Assembly (NCBI GenBank): GCA_965227875.1
Contig: OZ245783.1
Coordinates: forward strand, 682,001-746,000
DNA: 64,000 nt
From: G965227875 sp965227875
GTDB lineage: Bacteria > Pseudomonadota > Alphaproteobacteria > Rhizobiales > JAJFHC01
Direction of reading: 5' to 3'
Shown here: positions 1 through 9,074 of the stretch, piece after piece
How positions within the stretch are numbered: the first letter of the stretch is position 1
How the letters are laid out: each line of letters begins with the position of its first letter
Notes under the pieces: generated by a model
What the model saw: the letters and a program-made list of their open reading frames with translations, nothing else
Told to the model about the DNA's origin: nothing
Databases searched by the model: none
Translations under genes and position numbers: made by a program

Positions 1-713
1 AGCCCCACCGGCATCAACAGACTGCGCAGTATGTGGACTGGCAGCGAGAATTCATAAACATCAGGACCGGCTTTGTTGGCATGCCTGGGCCGAATGACAT
101 CGATGCCGACGAAATAGGCGATGAAAACAAAAGCCAGCCCAAAGATCGGTACGATCGGAGCGAGAAACATATTGGCTATGGTCAGTTCCAACGCGTCCGA
201 TAAAAAGAACAGCATGACTGCCGGTGGAGCGATCACGCCAAGTGTACCCGATGCCGCGATCACCCCGGTGGCAATTTCTGCTCGGTAGCGTTGCTCCAAC
301 ATTGTTGGAAGAGCGGCAAGCGTCAGTGTGGCAACGGACGCGCCGATGACGCCTGCCATCGGGGCCATCAACAACCCAATCAGGATCACGGATATGCACA
401 TATTGCCCGGAACGCGGGTCAATATCCTTTGCAGACAAAGGAGTAACTCTCGGGCAGCACCGCTAACCTCCAGTGCCACGCCCATAAAGAGCAGCATGGG
501 GACAGCAGGATATACAAGGTTCTCGCCAATGGCGCTGTAGACCTTGTACGGGATCAAGAACAGAGACGCAGTTGGGAATTCATCGATCGCCACTCCGATC
601 AATGCAAAGCCGATCCCGACACCGGCCAGAATTCCCCCGACCGGAAAGCCAGTAAACAGCAGCACTACCAATGTCAGGATCATAAGGTGCGGGAGATAAT
701 CGACAATCATCAT
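1..713 (-). CDS. TRAP transporter large permease subunit (DctM type), 3' part off window
   Basis: The frame opens with ATG overlapping the stop of the small permease gene (ATGA) and stays open to the window edge, giving about 237 residues of a family that is normally about 425-450 long. The visible part has several hydrophobic membrane segments and the Gly/Pro-rich stretches typical of DctM, such as FTGFPVGG near the N-terminus, PMLLFMGVALE, and GTLGVIAPP around residue 175. DctM forms the sodium-coupled channel that moves a solute delivered by a periplasmic DctP protein. No DctP gene is visible upstream, so it should lie past the left edge if the system is complete. The substrate cannot be told from the sequence. 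Confidence 0.85.
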   Translation of the reverse strand, partial: MMIVDYLPHLMILTLVVLLFTGFPVGGILAGVGIGFALIGVAIDEFPTASLFLIPYKVYSAIGENLVYPAVPMLLFMGVALEVSGAARELLLCLQRILTRVPGNMCISVILIGLLMAPMAGVIGASVATLTLAALPTMLEQRYRAEIATGVIAASGTLGVIAPPAVMLFFLSDALELTIANMFLAPIVPIFGLAFVFIAYFVGIDVIRPRHANKAGPDVYEFSLPVHILRSLLMPVG

Positions 714-1255
714 AACTCGTCCGCACCGCTAGAATTGGGTTGCACCAAACGGTAACAGGCGGCGAAAAAGAGCAGCAGTGCACCGATGGGCAGTGTTGAC
801 TTGATAATCCAGCGGGCCGATAAGCCAAGCGCTGCGCGGGAGCCTTCGCCTTGCAGGTAGGACAACCACGCCATCCGCATGCCGAACCAAACCAGCACAA
901 GCGAGAGAGGGATCAACAGAACAATCAGAAGTATCCGTTCAATTCGGATCTTCGTCCGTTCCGGCAGGCGTTCGCGCAGAATATCTACCCGCACATGATT
1001 GTCTTTGAGATAGGCGTACCCCATGCCGAACATCACGCAGGCAAAAAAGAAATGCCACGTCAACTCCTGTATCGGGGTAGAGCCGTACTGAAAAATCCGT
1101 CTGGTAATGATATCCGAGATTGAGGTCAGTGTGAGCGCTGGCAGGAACACCAAAGCCGCAATGCTTCCTCCCAAGACGACAATCTTCCTCGCATTCTCAA
1201 GCAACTTTCTCACAGTTTCACCCATCTCCCGCGGTATAGACTTCGGCAAACCCAA
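710..1255 (-). CDS. TRAP transporter small permease subunit (DctQ type)
   Basis: This 181-residue protein has four predicted membrane segments and the DctQ hallmark of a helix followed by a Trp/Phe-rich stretch with a charged residue (ELTWHFFFACVMFGMGYAYL, about residues 64-83). The motif DNHVRVDIL follows directly, as in the family. The stop overlaps the start of the large permease by four bases, so the two are translationally coupled. DctQ and DctM together form the membrane part of a tripartite ATP-independent periplasmic transporter. Confidence 0.88.
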   Translation of the reverse strand: MGLPKSIPREMGETVRKLLENARKIVVLGGSIAALVFLPALTLTSISDIITRRIFQYGSTPIQELTWHFFFACVMFGMGYAYLKDNHVRVDILRERLPERTKIRIERILLIVLLIPLSLVLVWFGMRMAWLSYLQGEGSRAALGLSARWIIKSTLPIGALLLFFAACYRLVQPNSSGADEL

Positions 1256-1757
1256 CGTGTTACCCCCGCGGCAGCGGAAATCATCCGCTGAGCAATACCC
1301 TCAACGAGAAAAGTTACCTTCTATAGCGGCTATAGGAACAAGGGAAATCTGCGAAATAGTTGCCAACTAGGGCCGAAATCGGAAGGACCGAATGTGTCTC
1401 AATTGAGTCATGAACTGCCTTCGCACCTCGGCGATATAACGACCGCCTCTGGCGGAATTTCGGACATACGAATATAGGTTGGTTGCGGCAGGCAAGGCAA
1501 TGAAGGGTAAGTGCAAGAGCCTTGCCGGGGAAGCTTACAATAAAAGGCCTCATCAAATAGTTCGAGCGATGAATGCTAGGAAGCCAGCTGGTGAGATAGT
1601 TTCACTTGATATTCCCCAGAAAGAGGACAAGCCGGACGAGCCGCGCCCTGTTCTGGCTTTTGGGCCGAAAAATTGTGCGCATTGACCAGGGCCTCAATAA
1701 GCGGTCCACGGCTTGGGCGTTAATCTCGCTAAATCGGAACTCTTTAAGGAGATCGAG
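1256..1757. other. Intergenic stretch with no supported gene
   Basis: About 500 bases lie between the TRAP genes and the IS3 remnant. A 68-codon open frame at 1479-1685 has no recognisable motif and no convincing ribosome binding site, so I do not call it. The bases just before 1758 (TGACCAGGGCC at about 1684) could be the old left end of the IS element, but no matching right end was found. Confidence 0.4.
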
Positions 1758-2220
1758 ATGAGCCGGAAGCACAATTCCTCAGAACAGATTATCGGAATGC
1801 TGCGTGAAGAAGAGGTATGCTCGCCCAGGCCTAGACGGTTGGCGAGGGCTGCCGTGGTTTTGGAGCATCGGACCAGAGTTACTATTGCTAGCGCCGGGAG
1901 TATGACGGCATGGAGGTGATCCAGTTACACAGGTTGAAGGAGTTCCAGTGGATGAACGCTCGGCTTCGAAAGGCGGTGTCGGACCTGACCTTGGACAAGC
2001 TGATCCTGAACGAAGCTCTGACGGGAATGTACTGGGTCCTTTACGCAGCCGCCGGTGCGTTGACCATGTGGTGGACGCCATGGCGGTCTCTGAGCGCCGG
2101 GCATGTCGCACTCTGAGCCAGTACAGATCGACGCTGCGTAAGCTGTCGTGTGGCCGTGCCGATGAAGATGCGCCAACCAGGGCATCATCGCGCTTGCTTC
2201 ACAGTATACCGAACTCAAAC
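1758..2220 (+). pseudogene. IS3-family transposase remnant (orfA plus start of orfB)
   Basis: The ATG has a good ribosome binding site (AAGGAG) and opens with MSRKHNSSEQIIGMLREEEV, the start of an IS3-family OrfA. The frame then breaks. The C-terminal OrfA signature (EVIQLHRLKEFQWMNARLRK, then DLTLDKLILNEAL) continues in another frame, and a piece of OrfB follows (CVDHVVDAMAVSERRACRTL, then SQYRSTLRK) in a third. The catalytic DDE part of OrfB is missing. This is a decayed insertion sequence, not a working gene. Confidence 0.85.
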
Positions 2221-2847
2221 TATGATATTGGACCACCAAAGGGTACCCGGACACCCTAGGCAGCCATATAGATGGCTGCTTCCGTAGATGGCACCGTCCT
2301 TTTCGTACATGCAGCGAACGACGACTTTCCGTCCAATCCGGCCAATCGAGACGTGGTTCTGCAAAAACCTTTTCTGCTCGTAACTGAATAGAAGTTAGTG
2401 GCTCAAATTTACTAATAACTCTCGATAACTTCCCACTATCGAGTCTTAAAACGGTCGAGAAGAAGCACTCCAAAAAGAGTGCACACCGGAACTATCCAAA
2501 ACAAGCAACTAAGTGCGAAATTTGCTTCCGGAAGTTCATCTTTTCTCTGTCTGCACTTAGTTGCAAGGCCCGCATCTCGAATAGAATCGAATTTAATCCA
2601 CAGACAAATTTGACTGTTGAACGGCGATAATCTCCTAGATATTTCAAACAACGCCTTTTCAATTATCAATTGAGCACTCTCGAATCCGCCTTACTTTCTT
2701 TATGAACAGCCGATCAGATAACAAAAATCCTCTCCAACCGTTTCAGTAGACAGTGGAGGCAGAAACAATGGGCCAAAACCAGCAGTTGAAGCTTGCTGCA
2801 GGCACGATAGTAATACAGCCACTATTTGCTGCACACCTCTATAATCT
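2221..2847. other. AT-rich intergenic stretch, no gene seen
   Basis: About 630 bases between the IS3 remnant and the DedA-like gene hold only short open frames on both strands, without family signatures or good starts. The composition is A+T-rich compared with the neighbours. I see no RNA gene, array or clear repeat. Confidence 0.4.
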
Positions 2848-3429
2848 TTAGGCTCCTAATGGTTTGTCAGTATGATTCGTGATGCGCCACCAAGCGAAGG
2901 CAGTCACCCCAACAAACACAAAGAGTAAGCCGACGCTCCACGCCCCCCAATTGTCTTTCACGACCTGTTCGACTGCTTCGCCAAAGAGGTATCCTACGCC
3001 AATCAGCAAACATGCCCACAACAGCGCTGAAGCGGCGTTCAATATTGTAAAACGCGACCATTTCATACTGGTCAAACCTACAGGAAGCGCACCTATCGTC
3101 CGCATCCCCTTCGGATAGCGATACAGAAAGATATAGGCAGAACCATAACGTTCAAGCAACGCACAAGCCTTGTTCATCAGCGCGGCGAACCTGGGCCTTG
3201 ACGCAAGAAAGCCTGCACCATAGCGACGAACCACGGCAAAGCGCACCTCATCACCGATGTAACCACCTGAAAACGTAACAACCGCAACCAGGCCCAAATC
3301 CAGAGCTCCAGTCTGTGCAGCAAAGCCGCCGAAAAGCGGCAATACCCCACTTTTCAGCGCGGAGTACCCAAAGAGAAACGCATAAACAAAAACTCCGTAG
3401 TCATTGATCAGCGAGAGGATGGTGTCCAT
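2848..3429 (-). CDS. DedA/VTT-domain membrane protein
   Basis: This 193-residue integral membrane protein has a VTT (SNARE-associated) domain. An N-terminal segment reads MDTILSLINDYGVFVYAFLF, followed by a Gly-rich re-entrant region (LPLFGGFAAQTGALDLG) and the basic FLYRYPKGMRTIGALPVGL motif at about residues 101-119. The last corresponds to the conserved R..PxxRx...G segment of DedA proteins. Two or three further helices follow. DedA proteins are implicated in lipid-carrier or phospholipid flipping and membrane homeostasis. The gene stands alone between mobile debris and the DUF411 gene. Confidence 0.82.
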   Translation of the reverse strand: MDTILSLINDYGVFVYAFLFGYSALKSGVLPLFGGFAAQTGALDLGLVAVVTFSGGYIGDEVRFAVVRRYGAGFLASRPRFAALMNKACALLERYGSAYIFLYRYPKGMRTIGALPVGLTSMKWSRFTILNAASALLWACLLIGVGYLFGEAVEQVVKDNWGAWSVGLLFVFVGVTAFAWWRITNHTDKPLGA

Positions 3430-3826
3430 TTTTCATGCGCCATAAAAAAACTCATCTATCTTTGCAACGAATGCAGGATCTGGATGTGTGCTCGTGCCGT
3501 CTGGAAGCATTGTATTCTATCATAACTAAATCTGGATGAGTTTTGACTAACGAAGGAACAATGAGGCCATCACTGAGGCGAAAATTGCTCCCCAGTTTGT
3601 CTGCGTCAATCCCGGAGCGAGTGTGGCATGCCCCAAAAATGCTCTTTCGCATTATCGTAAGGTCCTCCACCCTCGAAAGACGAGTTACTGGGTAAGAACC
3701 GGTTTTCAGAAGGTCAAATCATGGCGATCGTGCGTATCGTTAGTGTATCTAATCTCTTAAATCTATAGTTTCAAATGAAACCCACTGCGGCTCGTCAGCC
3801 GATTCAATTTTTATGGAAACGCAAAG
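3430..3826. other. Intergenic stretch, no supported gene
   Basis: About 400 bases upstream of the TGA-containing DUF411 gene. A 72-codon frame on the minus strand (3452-3670) shows no motif or convincing ribosome binding site. Nothing else is evident. Confidence 0.35.
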
Positions 3827-4297
3827 ATGTGGCATTCGAGACGTAATTTGATTGGCTCTGCTGCTGCCTATTGTAATCTGATGACGATTCCGATGAGTGT
3901 GTACGCGGCCGCAGCCATCCACGTCTATAAGGGGCGTGGCTGCGGCTGATGTAAAGCTTGGACAAAGATTCTGCGGAATGACGGTTTCACAGTCACCGAC
4001 GAGGATCTCCTCCCTGCCAACCTCGTGAAACTGAAGATCTCTAAGGGCGTACCGCAGAAACTGTTTTCCTGTCACACTGCGGTAGTGGGCCGATACACAA
4101 TAGAAGGTCACGTACCCACCCCTTACATTCGCCGTCTACAACGCGAAATGCCAGACGCGTTGGGAGTGGCTGTACCTGAGATGCCATACGGATCACCAGA
4201 TATGGGGCCGGAAACTGAGCGCGAAGCTTATGACGTTTTTCTGTTTGCTAATGGCGCGGAACCAAAAATCTTTAGCCATTATGAAGCAGCCTCTTAG
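3827..4297 (+). pseudogene. DUF411 metal-binding protein with in-frame TGA at a motif cysteine
   Basis: Reading from ATG 3827 gives a 156-codon frame that aligns end to end with the intact DUF411 gene at 17502-17978. Both have an SRR-containing N-terminal leader, then AAIHVYKGRGCG, KLFSCHT, IEGHVP, MPYGSP.MGPE.EREAYDVF and a final HYEA.S. The only defect is TGA at 3947-3949 (codon 41), where the intact copy has TGC, so CGCC reads CG-stop-C. There is no frameshift and no other stop. The simplest reading is a recent nonsense mutation. Recoding as selenocysteine is a less likely alternative and is treated as a finding. Translation restarting downstream would give a fragment lacking the leader and the CGCC motif. 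Confidence 0.75.
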
Positions 4298-4624
4298 TGC
4301 GTAGCGTCATTTTCTGCTTCTTAACTCACGTAGCCTGAGGTGTGAGTTACGATAAAGCACCATTGATGCGGCGCACGACGTTTCACTGCTCAATTTGGCT
4401 TGTTTTGCCAGTTTTTGGCACGCTTCTGTCTTATCGTATCAATTGAAGCACTCGCGCCGTTCAAGGGTTTGAAGCAATGCCGTCTCCGGACGCTCATTCG
4501 ACACCTTAAACACGCGCGCAGTTTTGCGAATGATTCCTATTAGCGTTGACTCTTGCAACTCATTCGCATATTCAATTAATAATCAGCATCCTGCTCTGTC
4601 CGTAGACTTCGCGAGGCAAGTCCG
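4298..4624. other. Intergenic stretch upstream of the peroxidase operon
   Basis: About 330 bases that should hold the promoter of the four-gene operon starting at 4625. I could not pick out a convincing -35/-10 pair or a regulator dyad, and there is no gene of note. Confidence 0.35.
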
Positions 4625-6526
4625 ATGAAGATCAGTCTGACGAGCACACTCAGAGCCGTAGTTGGCCTGCTAGCACTCGTCGCCCTTGCGATATCAGCTA
4701 GGGCTCATGTGGTCACCGAGGTGCCTTGGCATCCCATCGCGGGAAGTTACCGAACAATTCTGTTTCTCGGCAATTTGAAACCGGTCCCCTGGCAGAAAAT
4801 TCAGGAAGCGTTTGAGGCGCCACTGCCTGCAGCATACGGATCGATGGCCGCAGCTCAGAAACTGCTTGAGCTTGGAGACAGTGACCTCAGTAATCTGACA
4901 AGCAAAATTCGGTATGCAATTTCTGAGCAGAATCGACAAGCGCTTTATGCGACAACAACCAAAGCGCTGTCCCGGTCTATACGACATCATCTCGACCTGG
5001 CTGCCGATGGTCTGGAAAATACAAGCCTTGCAGCTCGGCAGGTTGAAGAGGCGCATTCGCTCTTTCGAGCGTTTGGTGACTTCATCCAGCAAACTGACTC
5101 AAAAGGTTACAAAGATCTTGGCATTGCCTGGCTGAAGCTGACCAGCAGTCTGGGCTCGGCAGGCGTCGCCGGGCGTGGGGCACAAGACCCTGACAAGGAC
5201 GCGTTCAACGTAGCTCGCGAGACGATTGCTTCGTACCTTGCGCTAAACTTCGAGCCAGCGAAGTTTGTTCGTCGTGAGAAGTTGGAGCCGATTCCAGAGC
5301 GCATTGTGTTGGGAGGCGGCGAGCTCGAAGTTGCGCAGTGGCTTCCGCCCGGCAGCAATCTGAATGATCAAGATCCGTTGCCACGCTTGGTCCTGAACTT
5401 CGAAGAAAGAGGAATCGACGAAAAAGAACTTCCGCTCATCGCTTACGGCGACATGCTCTTCGACAGCCCGGTTATCTTCGGCGAGCCAGCGCGCGCGCTC
5501 GGTGTGGCATGTTCCACTTGTCACAATCGCTCAGATATCAATCAGTCGTTCTTCATTCCAGGTGTTAGTCACCAGGCAGGCGCGCTTGATGTCGATGGCG
5601 AGTTCTTTAATCCGTTTTTCAACGACCGGCGTGCTGACAGCCTTGATATCCCCTCGCTGCGCGGGCTGCGCTTCACCGGTCCCTACGGCCGCGATGGACG
5701 CTTCGGAAGTCTGCGCGAATTCACGCGAAACGTCATTGTGAATGAGTTTGGCGGTAAAGAGCCAACTTCATTCATGCTGGATGCGCTGATCGCCTATTTG
5801 CTGGAGTTCGACTTTCTGCCGAATTCCAAAATCGACGGGAGCGGGCGCCTGACCGCTGAAGCTTCCGATGCCGCGAGACGTGGGGAAAGACTGTTCCGTA
5901 AGCGCTTTGAGCAAATGGACGGAAAGTCCTGCGCCACCTGCCATGTTCCTTCAGCCAATTTCCTCGATCGGCGCGCGCACAATATTGGATCCGCAGGCGA
6001 CAGCTATGACCGCAGTCGTGACGCGATTTACGATACGCCCACCCTGCTCGGATCGAAATTCACGGCCCCATACTTTCACAATGGATCATTGCCGACCCTT
6101 GCCAGCGTCGTTGACTGGTTCAATGACCGATTCAGACTGCAGATGGAAGAGAATGAACGGGCCGACCTCACAGCTTACCTTGAAGCTGTGGGCGACGCTG
6201 ATGAGCCATACGAAATCTATAAGGGGAAGCATACCCCATTCCGGCTGGCATTTGAGGAACTTACGACGTTTGCCAGCACGCTGGACAGTCTTCTACCTGC
6301 CAAAGATGCCTTTCATGCAAGATTGATGATCGACACTGTCGCGCCTGACCTGTCTGCAGATGCAAGCGGCATGGCGAACTTGTCGGCCAAGCCGAGAGTT
6401 TACGAGTTGGCCGGCACACTTGCCGAAATTCGCAAAGCAATTGATCGCAAGGATTGGCCACAGGCAGAGCTGCTTTGGAAGCAGTTCAAGCAGTTGGAGG
6501 AACGGTATGATCCGTCCATGTACTGA
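4625..6526 (+). CDS. Di-heme cytochrome c peroxidase / MauG-family protein with N-terminal helical extension
   Basis: This 633-residue exported protein has a signal peptide ending near residue 27 (ALAISARAH). Two c-type heme sites are present, CSTCH at residues 296-300 and CATCH at 436-440. The surrounding signatures are those of the bacterial di-heme peroxidase family (SLRGLRFTGPYGRDGRFGSL, and YFHNGSLPTLASVVDWF). The usual family length is about 330-400 residues. The first 230 or so residues here form an additional, mostly helical region that I do not recognise. It should act in the periplasm, either reducing peroxide or oxidising a partner like MauG. The stop lies 20 bases inside the next gene, so it heads a co-transcribed set with an ABC importer. 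Confidence 0.85.
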   Translation: MKISLTSTLRAVVGLLALVALAISARAHVVTEVPWHPIAGSYRTILFLGNLKPVPWQKIQEAFEAPLPAAYGSMAAAQKLLELGDSDLSNLTSKIRYAISEQNRQALYATTTKALSRSIRHHLDLAADGLENTSLAARQVEEAHSLFRAFGDFIQQTDSKGYKDLGIAWLKLTSSLGSAGVAGRGAQDPDKDAFNVARETIASYLALNFEPAKFVRREKLEPIPERIVLGGGELEVAQWLPPGSNLNDQDPLPRLVLNFEERGIDEKELPLIAYGDMLFDSPVIFGEPARALGVACSTCHNRSDINQSFFIPGVSHQAGALDVDGEFFNPFFNDRRADSLDIPSLRGLRFTGPYGRDGRFGSLREFTRNVIVNEFGGKEPTSFMLDALIAYLLEFDFLPNSKIDGSGRLTAEASDAARRGERLFRKRFEQMDGKSCATCHVPSANFLDRRAHNIGSAGDSYDRSRDAIYDTPTLLGSKFTAPYFHNGSLPTLASVVDWFNDRFRLQMEENERADLTAYLEAVGDADEPYEIYKGKHTPFRLAFEELTTFASTLDSLLPAKDAFHARLMIDTVAPDLSADASGMANLSAKPRVYELAGTLAEIRKAIDRKDWPQAELLWKQFKQLEERYDPSMY

Positions 6527-7415
6527 TCCGACATTGACCTTTCCAAACCGGCGCGCTCTGCTGGCGGCTGTGCTCGGCTTAGGCGCATTTTCTTTGGTCC
6601 CGCTTCCCGCCCGCTCCGTCGAAAAGGCCGAACTTGTCCTGGCCTTCATACCTCAAGAGAATCCGGAAAAACTCATCGGCGATATAAAGATCATTTCAGA
6701 GTTCCTGCGCCGCGAGATAGGCGTTTCCGTACGCGGGTTCGTTACCAGCGATCACGCCTCTGCCATCGAGGCGCTCAGGAACGGCGATGCCGACGTCTCG
6801 TTCATGGGCGCTCTGCCGTTTGTAATCGCGGAGAGGGAGATTGGGGCGAAGGTCATTTTATCCGAAGTCTACCGTGGGGCGCCAACATATACAGGGCGGA
6901 TTTTCGTTCGCCACGAGTCGGGCATCGAAAGTCTTGCCGACCTGCGCGGAAAATCGATCGCCTTTGCCGATCCAATTTCGGAATCCGGTTATCTTTATCC
7001 GCTGGACACGTTCGTGAAGGCCGGTCTGATCAAGCGCGATGACGACCCAAAGTCTTTCTTCAGCGAGATGTATTTTGCTGGGGGCTACCAGCAGGCGATG
7101 CAAGCAATGGCCACTGGCCTGGTGGATGCCGCTGGCGCCAGTCAATATGCCGAACTACTGCTCTCTCCAGAGCAGCAATCGGAGGTCAAGTGGATCGCGG
7201 AAAGCGAACCAATTCCTTCGCACACGGTCATTGCCCGGAAGGATCTTGACCATCAGCTGAAAGGTAAGTTTGTCACTGCGATGCTGAGGCTGAACGAGCC
7301 TGAGAACAGGAACCTTCTCAAGCACGTCTACAGTCCTGATGGATATGTCTCAGCAGACCCGGATGCGTTCGAGGGTGTGAGACGGCTCGCATCAACTTAT
7401 GGATTGTTGAGATGA
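6507..7415 (+). CDS. PhnD-like ABC transporter substrate-binding protein
   Basis: I chose ATG 6507 because GGAGG lies just upstream and the product then starts with a leader containing RR (FPNRRALLAAVLGLG), suggesting Tat or Sec export. The 302-residue protein matches the PhnD/PtxB type of periplasmic binding protein. It has a first lobe from LVLAFIPQENPEKL, the DHASAIEALRNGDADVSFMG segment, then LRGKSIAFADPISESGYLYP and the FAGGYQQAMQAMATGLVDAA signature. Family members bind phosphonate, phosphite or phosphate, and some bind unrelated small ligands. Overlap with the di-heme peroxidase gene and close spacing to the ATPase and permease make a single transport operon. The ligand is unknown. Confidence 0.85.
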   Translation: MIRPCTDPTLTFPNRRALLAAVLGLGAFSLVPLPARSVEKAELVLAFIPQENPEKLIGDIKIISEFLRREIGVSVRGFVTSDHASAIEALRNGDADVSFMGALPFVIAEREIGAKVILSEVYRGAPTYTGRIFVRHESGIESLADLRGKSIAFADPISESGYLYPLDTFVKAGLIKRDDDPKSFFSEMYFAGGYQQAMQAMATGLVDAAGASQYAELLLSPEQQSEVKWIAESEPIPSHTVIARKDLDHQLKGKFVTAMLRLNEPENRNLLKHVYSPDGYVSADPDAFEGVRRLASTYGLLR

Positions 7416-7422
7416 GGCATTC

Positions 7423-8196
7423 ATGAAGAACACGACGCCTCAGGTTCAGCTCCGCAAAATCACATTCTCTTACCCCGGCAGCTCTGCGAGGGTTCTTGAC
7501 CTTGATTCGCTAGCGATCGACGCTGGAGAACGTGTGTCGCTGATCGGAGCCAGCGGTGCAGGAAAGACTACGCTCCTTAAGCTGATTGACGGGCGCCTGT
7601 TCGGCTGGGAAGGACAGTGCGAGGTGTTCGGTCGCCCACTCTCTTCCCGTAGGCGGCCATCCAGGGCTGCACGGGCTGATGTCGGGTTCGTGTTTCAGGA
7701 GTTCTCATTGATCGATCGTCTGACTGTATATGAGAACATTCGTATCGGACGGTTGGGACGAACCAATGCCATACGATCTTTGGCGGGCATATTTAGCGAA
7801 TCGGACGATGCTGCTATAATGCAGGCGATGACTGATGTCGGAGTGCTGGAATATTCCAATTCGCGCGTAGACAGGCTGAGCGGAGGTCAGCGTCAACGAG
7901 TAGGTGTAGCGAGATGCCTCGCGCAAGAACCGAGCATCTTGATCGCCGACGAACCGATCAGCAATCTCGACCCCAGCAGCGCCACGAGCATTCTGGGTCT
8001 TCTTGAGGCATCTGCCGAAGCGCGTGGAGCAACGCTGATTGTCAGCACTCACCAGCCAAAACTTGTTTCGGGTTTTATTGATCGCTTCATAGGACTAAAA
8101 CAGGGTCGTATCGCGTTCGACCAAGCAGTCGGGAGCTTGTCCTCGAATGATCTGGCGGAGCTGTACGGATGGCAAATTGCGAAACCTGCAGCTTGA
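7423..8196 (+). CDS. PhnC-like ABC transporter ATP-binding protein
   Basis: The 257-residue ATPase has Walker A GASGAGKTT at about residues 43-51, a Q-loop (FVFQEF), the signature LSGGQRQRVGVARCLA at about 152-167, Walker B ILIADEP and the switch histidine in VSTHQPK. The segment EFSLIDRLTVYENI resembles PhnC. It powers the importer formed with the binding protein and permease on either side. Only 7 bases separate it from the upstream gene. Confidence 0.88.
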   Translation: MKNTTPQVQLRKITFSYPGSSARVLDLDSLAIDAGERVSLIGASGAGKTTLLKLIDGRLFGWEGQCEVFGRPLSSRRRPSRAARADVGFVFQEFSLIDRLTVYENIRIGRLGRTNAIRSLAGIFSESDDAAIMQAMTDVGVLEYSNSRVDRLSGGQRQRVGVARCLAQEPSILIADEPISNLDPSSATSILGLLEASAEARGATLIVSTHQPKLVSGFIDRFIGLKQGRIAFDQAVGSLSSNDLAELYGWQIAKPAA

Positions 8197-8211
8197 TCCC
8201 CGCTTGTACAT

Positions 8212-9009
8212 TTGGCGTCTTTGGTGATCACGAAATTGACTGAGCGACACTCCCGCTCGCGGGATTGGAGAGGGTTTTGGCTTCTGGTCACCGTTGGCGC
8301 ACTCGTTGCGTGGGGACTATTTGACACCGGAATTGATCCACAGCGATTAGCATCGAGCCGACCCCGCATTTTCGCATTTTTGGAACGAATGTACCCGCCG
8401 GATTGGTCTGTTCTGCCAACCGTTATAAGAGCATCTCTGGAGACGTTTCACATCGCTCTGTTGGGCACATGTGCCAGCGTAGTATTTTCCCTTTTTCTGG
8501 GCACTCTTGCGGCAGAAACTGTAACGCCGCGTGTCATTCACGTTCCCGCTAAATGGTTGCTTGCGGTAATTCGTGCTATACCACTAATTCTCGTTGCTAT
8601 ACTGATGGTCGGAGCTGTTGGGTTGGGTCCTTTTGCTGGCGTACTGGCCATCGCCTTCCATTCAACGGGAATGTTGGGAAAATTTTATGCCGAAGCGATC
8701 GAAAGTGTGCCAACCCAAAGTCTTGAATCTCTAGACAGTACTGGCGCGATATGGCTTCAAAAAATGCGGTTTGGAGCATGGCCGCACATGGCGCCAGATA
8801 TTGTTCGCGATACCCTTTTCCGGTTCGAACTGAACGTTCGAGAATCCCTTGTGCTCGGACTGGTCGGCGCAGGAGGCGTCGGGTTCTATATTCAAACTTA
8901 CGTTCGCGCATTTCAGTATGACAAGGCAGCAACGCTTACAATCTTTGTTGTTGCTTTTGTTGTGTTAATTGAAGCAATCAACGGTCTAGCGCGTTCATGG
9001 TTACGTTAA
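8212..9009 (+). CDS. PhnE-like ABC transporter permease
   Basis: The 265-residue integral membrane protein follows the ATPase gene by 15 bases. A TTG start is the best in-frame choice I can see. It has about six hydrophobic segments and the binding-protein-dependent permease motif near the C-terminus, around ESLVLGLVGAGGVGFYIQ. PhnE proteins carry the same GAGGIG-type loop. With the two preceding genes it should form a complete importer whose ligand is undetermined. Confidence 0.85.
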   Translation: MASLVITKLTERHSRSRDWRGFWLLVTVGALVAWGLFDTGIDPQRLASSRPRIFAFLERMYPPDWSVLPTVIRASLETFHIALLGTCASVVFSLFLGTLAAETVTPRVIHVPAKWLLAVIRAIPLILVAILMVGAVGLGPFAGVLAIAFHSTGMLGKFYAEAIESVPTQSLESLDSTGAIWLQKMRFGAWPHMAPDIVRDTLFRFELNVRESLVLGLVGAGGVGFYIQTYVRAFQYDKAATLTIFVVAFVVLIEAINGLARSWLR

Positions 9010-9074
9010 CAAAAACGCCTTCTTCGGGAAATCCCTATCCGGAGAGTTCTACGATGGCTGAAGGCTTACTTCGA

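Noticed and set aside
1479..1685. 68-codon plus-strand frame between TRAP genes and the IS3 remnant
   Set aside because: Basic and unstructured, no family match I can name, no clear ribosome binding site.
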